DNA from: Pseudomonadota bacterium
GTDB lineage: Bacteria > Desulfobacterota > Syntrophia > Syntrophales > UBA5619
Length of the DNA: 16,764 nt
Assembly (NCBI GenBank): GCA_018896355.1
Contig: JAHIMW010000099.1
Coordinates: forward strand, 1 to 16,764
Direction of reading: 5' to 3'
This document shows positions 14,902-16,764 of the stretch, piece after piece (position 1 is the stretch's first letter; the number at the start of each line of letters is the position of its first letter). The translations under genes and the position numbers were made by a program. Below the pieces are notes generated by a model, which saw only the letters and a program-made list of their open reading frames with translations, was not told the DNA's origin and did not search any database.

Positions 14902-14930
14902 TTGACAAGCAAAAACAGCCGCTCTATACT
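14902..14930 (+). promoter_or_regulatory. Near-consensus sigma70 promoter
   Basis: A perfect -35 TTGACA (14902-14907), a 17-base spacer and a -10 TATACT (14925-14930) give the best promoter match in the window. Transcription would begin near 14937, run through the CoA-transferase remnant and reach the major facilitator gene about 245 bases downstream. It may be the original promoter of a gene now largely deleted. Confidence 0.65.
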
Positions 14931-14958
14931 TCCACCAGTTGGAAGCAATTTCTTATAA

Positions 14959-15154
14959 AAAGCAAAAAAACTTGTCAAAATCAAGGACGGAAAGTCTCTC
15001 AAACTTCAGGGTATCGTGCCGAAACTGTCGGATACCCCGGGTTATACGAAGGGGGGTTGGTCCGGCGCTCGGCGAGCACACGGCCGAAGTGCTCGGTGCG
15101 CTCGGCTACAGCGGCCGGCAGCAGCGGGAGCTGAAACAGCACGGAATCATTTGA
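14959..15154 (+). pseudogene. Frameshifted C-terminal remnant of a CaiB/BaiF CoA-transferase
   Basis: The frame from 14959 reads KLVKIKDGKSLKLQG then IVPKLSDTPGYTKG. The frame two bases over then reads GPALGEHTAEVLGALGYS and ends in QRELKQHGII at the TGA 15152-15154. Joined, these are the typical last 60 or so residues of class III (CaiB/BaiF, formyl-CoA-transferase-like) CoA-transferases, whose tails carry PKLSxTPG, GPALGEHT and a closing LGYS...GII. The junction is the six-G run at 15051-15056; removing one G restores a single frame. The remaining ~330 N-terminal residues are absent (in-frame TAA at 14956), so this is a dead fragment both truncated and frameshifted. Its first frame is continuous with the downstream transporter frame, which can mislead start-site calling for that gene. 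Confidence 0.72.
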
Positions 15155-15180
15155 CGAAGCGTGATCTGATACTTCGTGAC

Positions 15181-16503
15181 ATGATGGAGCATGACGTGAG
15201 TGGCGATTTGAATGAGACTTCGTTAAGAAAAAACCTCGCACCGGAGGTTCGCCCGGTCGAGGTTTTTTCTTGGGCGATGTACGACTTCGCCAATTCCGGT
15301 TACACCACCGTCATCATCACGGCGGTGTTCAATGCCTACTTCGTTGCCGTGGTGGCGGGCAACACGCCTTGGGCGACCTTTGCCTGGACCGCCGCGCTTG
15401 CCGTTTCCTACGCGCTGATCATGGTGACTGCCCCGGTGATCGGCGCCTATGCCGACTTGCACGCGGCAAAGAAGCGATTGCTGCTCTTTACCACCGCGGG
15501 CTGCGTTGTCTTCACTGCTGGACTGGCGCTCGTCGGGCGCGGTGATCTCGCGCTCGGCATTGCGCTGGTGATCCTGTCCAACTTCTTCTTCGGCACGGGC
15601 GAAAACCTGATCGCCGCGTTCCTGCCGGAGATCGCGCGCGGTGAAGCGATGGGCAGGGTGTCAGGGTGGGGCTGGAGCCTGGGTTATTGCGGAGGGCTGG
15701 TCACACTCGGAGCGTGTCTTGCATACGTGACCTACGCGCAGGCTCAAGGCGCGACCGCCACCGAATTCGTCCCCGTCACCATGCTGATCACCGCCGTTCT
15801 GTTCGCCGTCGCGAGCCTGCCCACGTTCGTTATCCTGCGGGAACGCGCCCAACCGGTCGCCGTCCCCGGTGGAATCGTGAGGAGCGCATTTGCGCGAGTC
15901 GCGGAAACGCTCGGTCATGCGCGCCGCTTTGTGGACCTGTGGCGTTTCCTGTTCTGCGTGGTGTTTTACCAGGCGGGCATCCAGACCGTGGTCACGCTCG
16001 CTGCGGTGTACGCGCAGGAGGTCATGGGTTTCACCACGCGCGATACGATTACCCTGATCCTGGTGGTGAACGTCACCGCGGCAGCGGGCGCCTTTGCCTT
16101 CGGTCACGTTCAGGACCGGATCGGACACGTGAGGACCCTGGTGATCACGTTGATCGGATGGTTGATCGCCGTGGTCCTGGCGTGGAAAGCCGAGAGCACG
16201 ACGATGTTCTGGGTCGTCGCCAACCTGGTCGGGATCTGCCTCGGCTCCAGCCAGTCGGCGGGCCGCGCGCTGGTCGGATACCTCAGCCCACCCGCCCGCA
16301 CGGCCGAGTTCTTCGGCTTGTGGGGACTTGCCGTGAAGCTATCGGCGATCCTCGGGCCGGTGACCTACGGCCTCATCACGTGGATCACGCTCGGGAATCA
16401 CCGCTTCGCGATGCTTTTGACCGGTGGCTTCTTCGTGATCGGCATCAGCATACTGGCAGGCCTGAACGTCGCGCGCGGTCGGAAAGCTGCCCTGGAGGAA
16501 TGA
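15181..16503 (+). CDS. Major facilitator transporter, UMF1/Atg22-like
   Basis: This is an inner-membrane transporter of about 440 residues with roughly 12 hydrophobic segments. The first conserved block, EVFSWAMYDFANSGYTTVI, is the hallmark N-terminus of the UMF1 (Atg22-like) group, often annotated as MFS transporters of unknown substrate. Also seen are a loop with YADLHAAKKR between helices 2 and 3, a GTGENLIAAFLPEIA segment, and GLWGLAVKLSAILGP near the C-terminus. The ATG at 15181 is chosen because earlier in-frame starts lie within the CoA-transferase remnant. It has no clear ribosome-binding site, and a GTG at 15196 with GGAG 6 bases upstream is an alternative. The codon texture (frequent GCG and CGC) looks different from the upstream genes, hinting at separate origin. 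Substrate unknown. A functional link to the amine-oxidation cluster is not supported. Confidence 0.85.
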   Translation: MMEHDVSGDLNETSLRKNLAPEVRPVEVFSWAMYDFANSGYTTVIITAVFNAYFVAVVAGNTPWATFAWTAALAVSYALIMVTAPVIGAYADLHAAKKRLLLFTTAGCVVFTAGLALVGRGDLALGIALVILSNFFFGTGENLIAAFLPEIARGEAMGRVSGWGWSLGYCGGLVTLGACLAYVTYAQAQGATATEFVPVTMLITAVLFAVASLPTFVILRERAQPVAVPGGIVRSAFARVAETLGHARRFVDLWRFLFCVVFYQAGIQTVVTLAAVYAQEVMGFTTRDTITLILVVNVTAAAGAFAFGHVQDRIGHVRTLVITLIGWLIAVVLAWKAESTTMFWVVANLVGICLGSSQSAGRALVGYLSPPARTAEFFGLWGLAVKLSAILGPVTYGLITWITLGNHRFAMLLTGGFFVIGISILAGLNVARGRKAALEE

Positions 16504-16764
16504 GGGCGGGATGAGCAACACCTACCGCCGGATACTTTTTCCTACCAGGAAAGGGTTTTCAGCAATATCATCGTTGCCCTGCCGGGTAAAACTCACCCTG
16601 AGGATGTGGCAGTGATTGGGGCTCATTACGATACCGTGGCCGGCACGCCGGGGGCGGATGACAACGCAAGCGCCGTGGCTATACTGCTGGAAATGTGCCG
16701 CCTCTTAAAGGGTTACTCACCGGAACGGACGTTAAAGCTGGTGTTTTTTACCCTTGAGGAGCCG
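16504..16764 (+). pseudogene. M28-family metallopeptidase, N-terminally truncated, continues past window
   Basis: Directly after the transporter's TGA the same frame stays open to the window end and reads FSNIIVALPG, then VIGAHYDTVAGTPGADDNAS, and ends LVFFTLEEP. These are the central motifs of M28 zinc aminopeptidases. The zinc-ligand His is at 16624-16626 (HYD), the bridging Asp at 16657-16659 (ADDNAS), and the catalytic glutamate pair at 16756-16761 (EEP). No ATG, GTG or TTG occurs in frame before position 16600, although homologues have tens of residues or more before this point, and no ribosome-binding site is seen. The gene therefore seems to have lost its 5' end at or near the transporter's stop codon. 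The 3' end is outside the window, so whether anything functional remains cannot be judged. Confidence 0.65.

Noticed and set aside
14772..15134. 120-codon plus-strand frame and overlapping 91-codon minus-strand frame in the decayed region
   Set aside because: They cross the promoter and the CoA-transferase remnant in the wrong frame, have no recognisable motifs, and look like chance frames.
15016..15180. Upstream in-frame extension of the major facilitator gene
   Set aside because: This segment encodes a CoA-transferase C-terminal motif (PKLSDTPG) followed by its out-of-frame continuation; it is pseudogene sequence accidentally in frame.

Overview
The window reads as one continuous, almost entirely plus-strand stretch of a fairly GC-rich Gram-negative genome. 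Lipid A aminoarabinose (arn) genes imply an outer membrane with LPS. The ETF-linked amine dehydrogenase, a CaiB/BaiF CoA-transferase remnant, the split ArnA and abundant intergenic palindromes are the kind of mixture seen in Desulfobacterota (former Deltaproteobacteria, e.g. syntrophs). That placement is an inference from gene content only. No tRNA, rRNA, CRISPR array, transposase or integrase was recognised.

Region 1 (1-2689) is the tail of an arn locus. It holds the formyltransferase half of ArnA (cut by the window edge), the UDP-glucuronate decarboxylase half of ArnA as a separate gene overlapping it by 4 bp, then ArnD. A 110-bp heptad-repeat element separates the last two genes and contains a textbook four-tract G-quadruplex sequence.

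Region 2 (2690-14543) looks like a catabolic or uptake locus. In order it holds a periplasmic binding protein, an intrinsic terminator, an ABC ATPase and a fused two-module permease (a 2-aminoethylphosphonate/Fe3+-type importer), then a GntR/UTRA regulator. A perfect TGTA-TA-TACA palindrome sits inside a plausible promoter after the regulator. There follow an unusually long transaldolase-family protein, a HisC-like aminotransferase, EtfB, EtfA and an 806-residue dimethylglycine/sarcosine-dehydrogenase-like flavoprotein with a folate-binding GcvT half. The simplest reading is import of a small charged, probably N-substituted compound. The flavoprotein would oxidise it, electrons would go to EtfBA, and the one-carbon unit to tetrahydrofolate. 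The roles of the transaldolase and aminotransferase are not explained by any pathway I recognise, which makes this cluster the best candidate for an undescribed system. Two families of palindromic intergenic repeats interrupt it (10031-10162 and 11986-12070).

Region 3 (14544-16764) is a decayed zone. It contains a possible cupin C-terminal scrap, a frameshifted C-terminal scrap of a CaiB/BaiF CoA-transferase, a near-consensus sigma70 promoter, an intact UMF1-type major facilitator, and directly after its stop codon an M28 peptidase frame with no start codon that runs off the window. This looks like repeated deletion and recombination at a genome-plasticity site.
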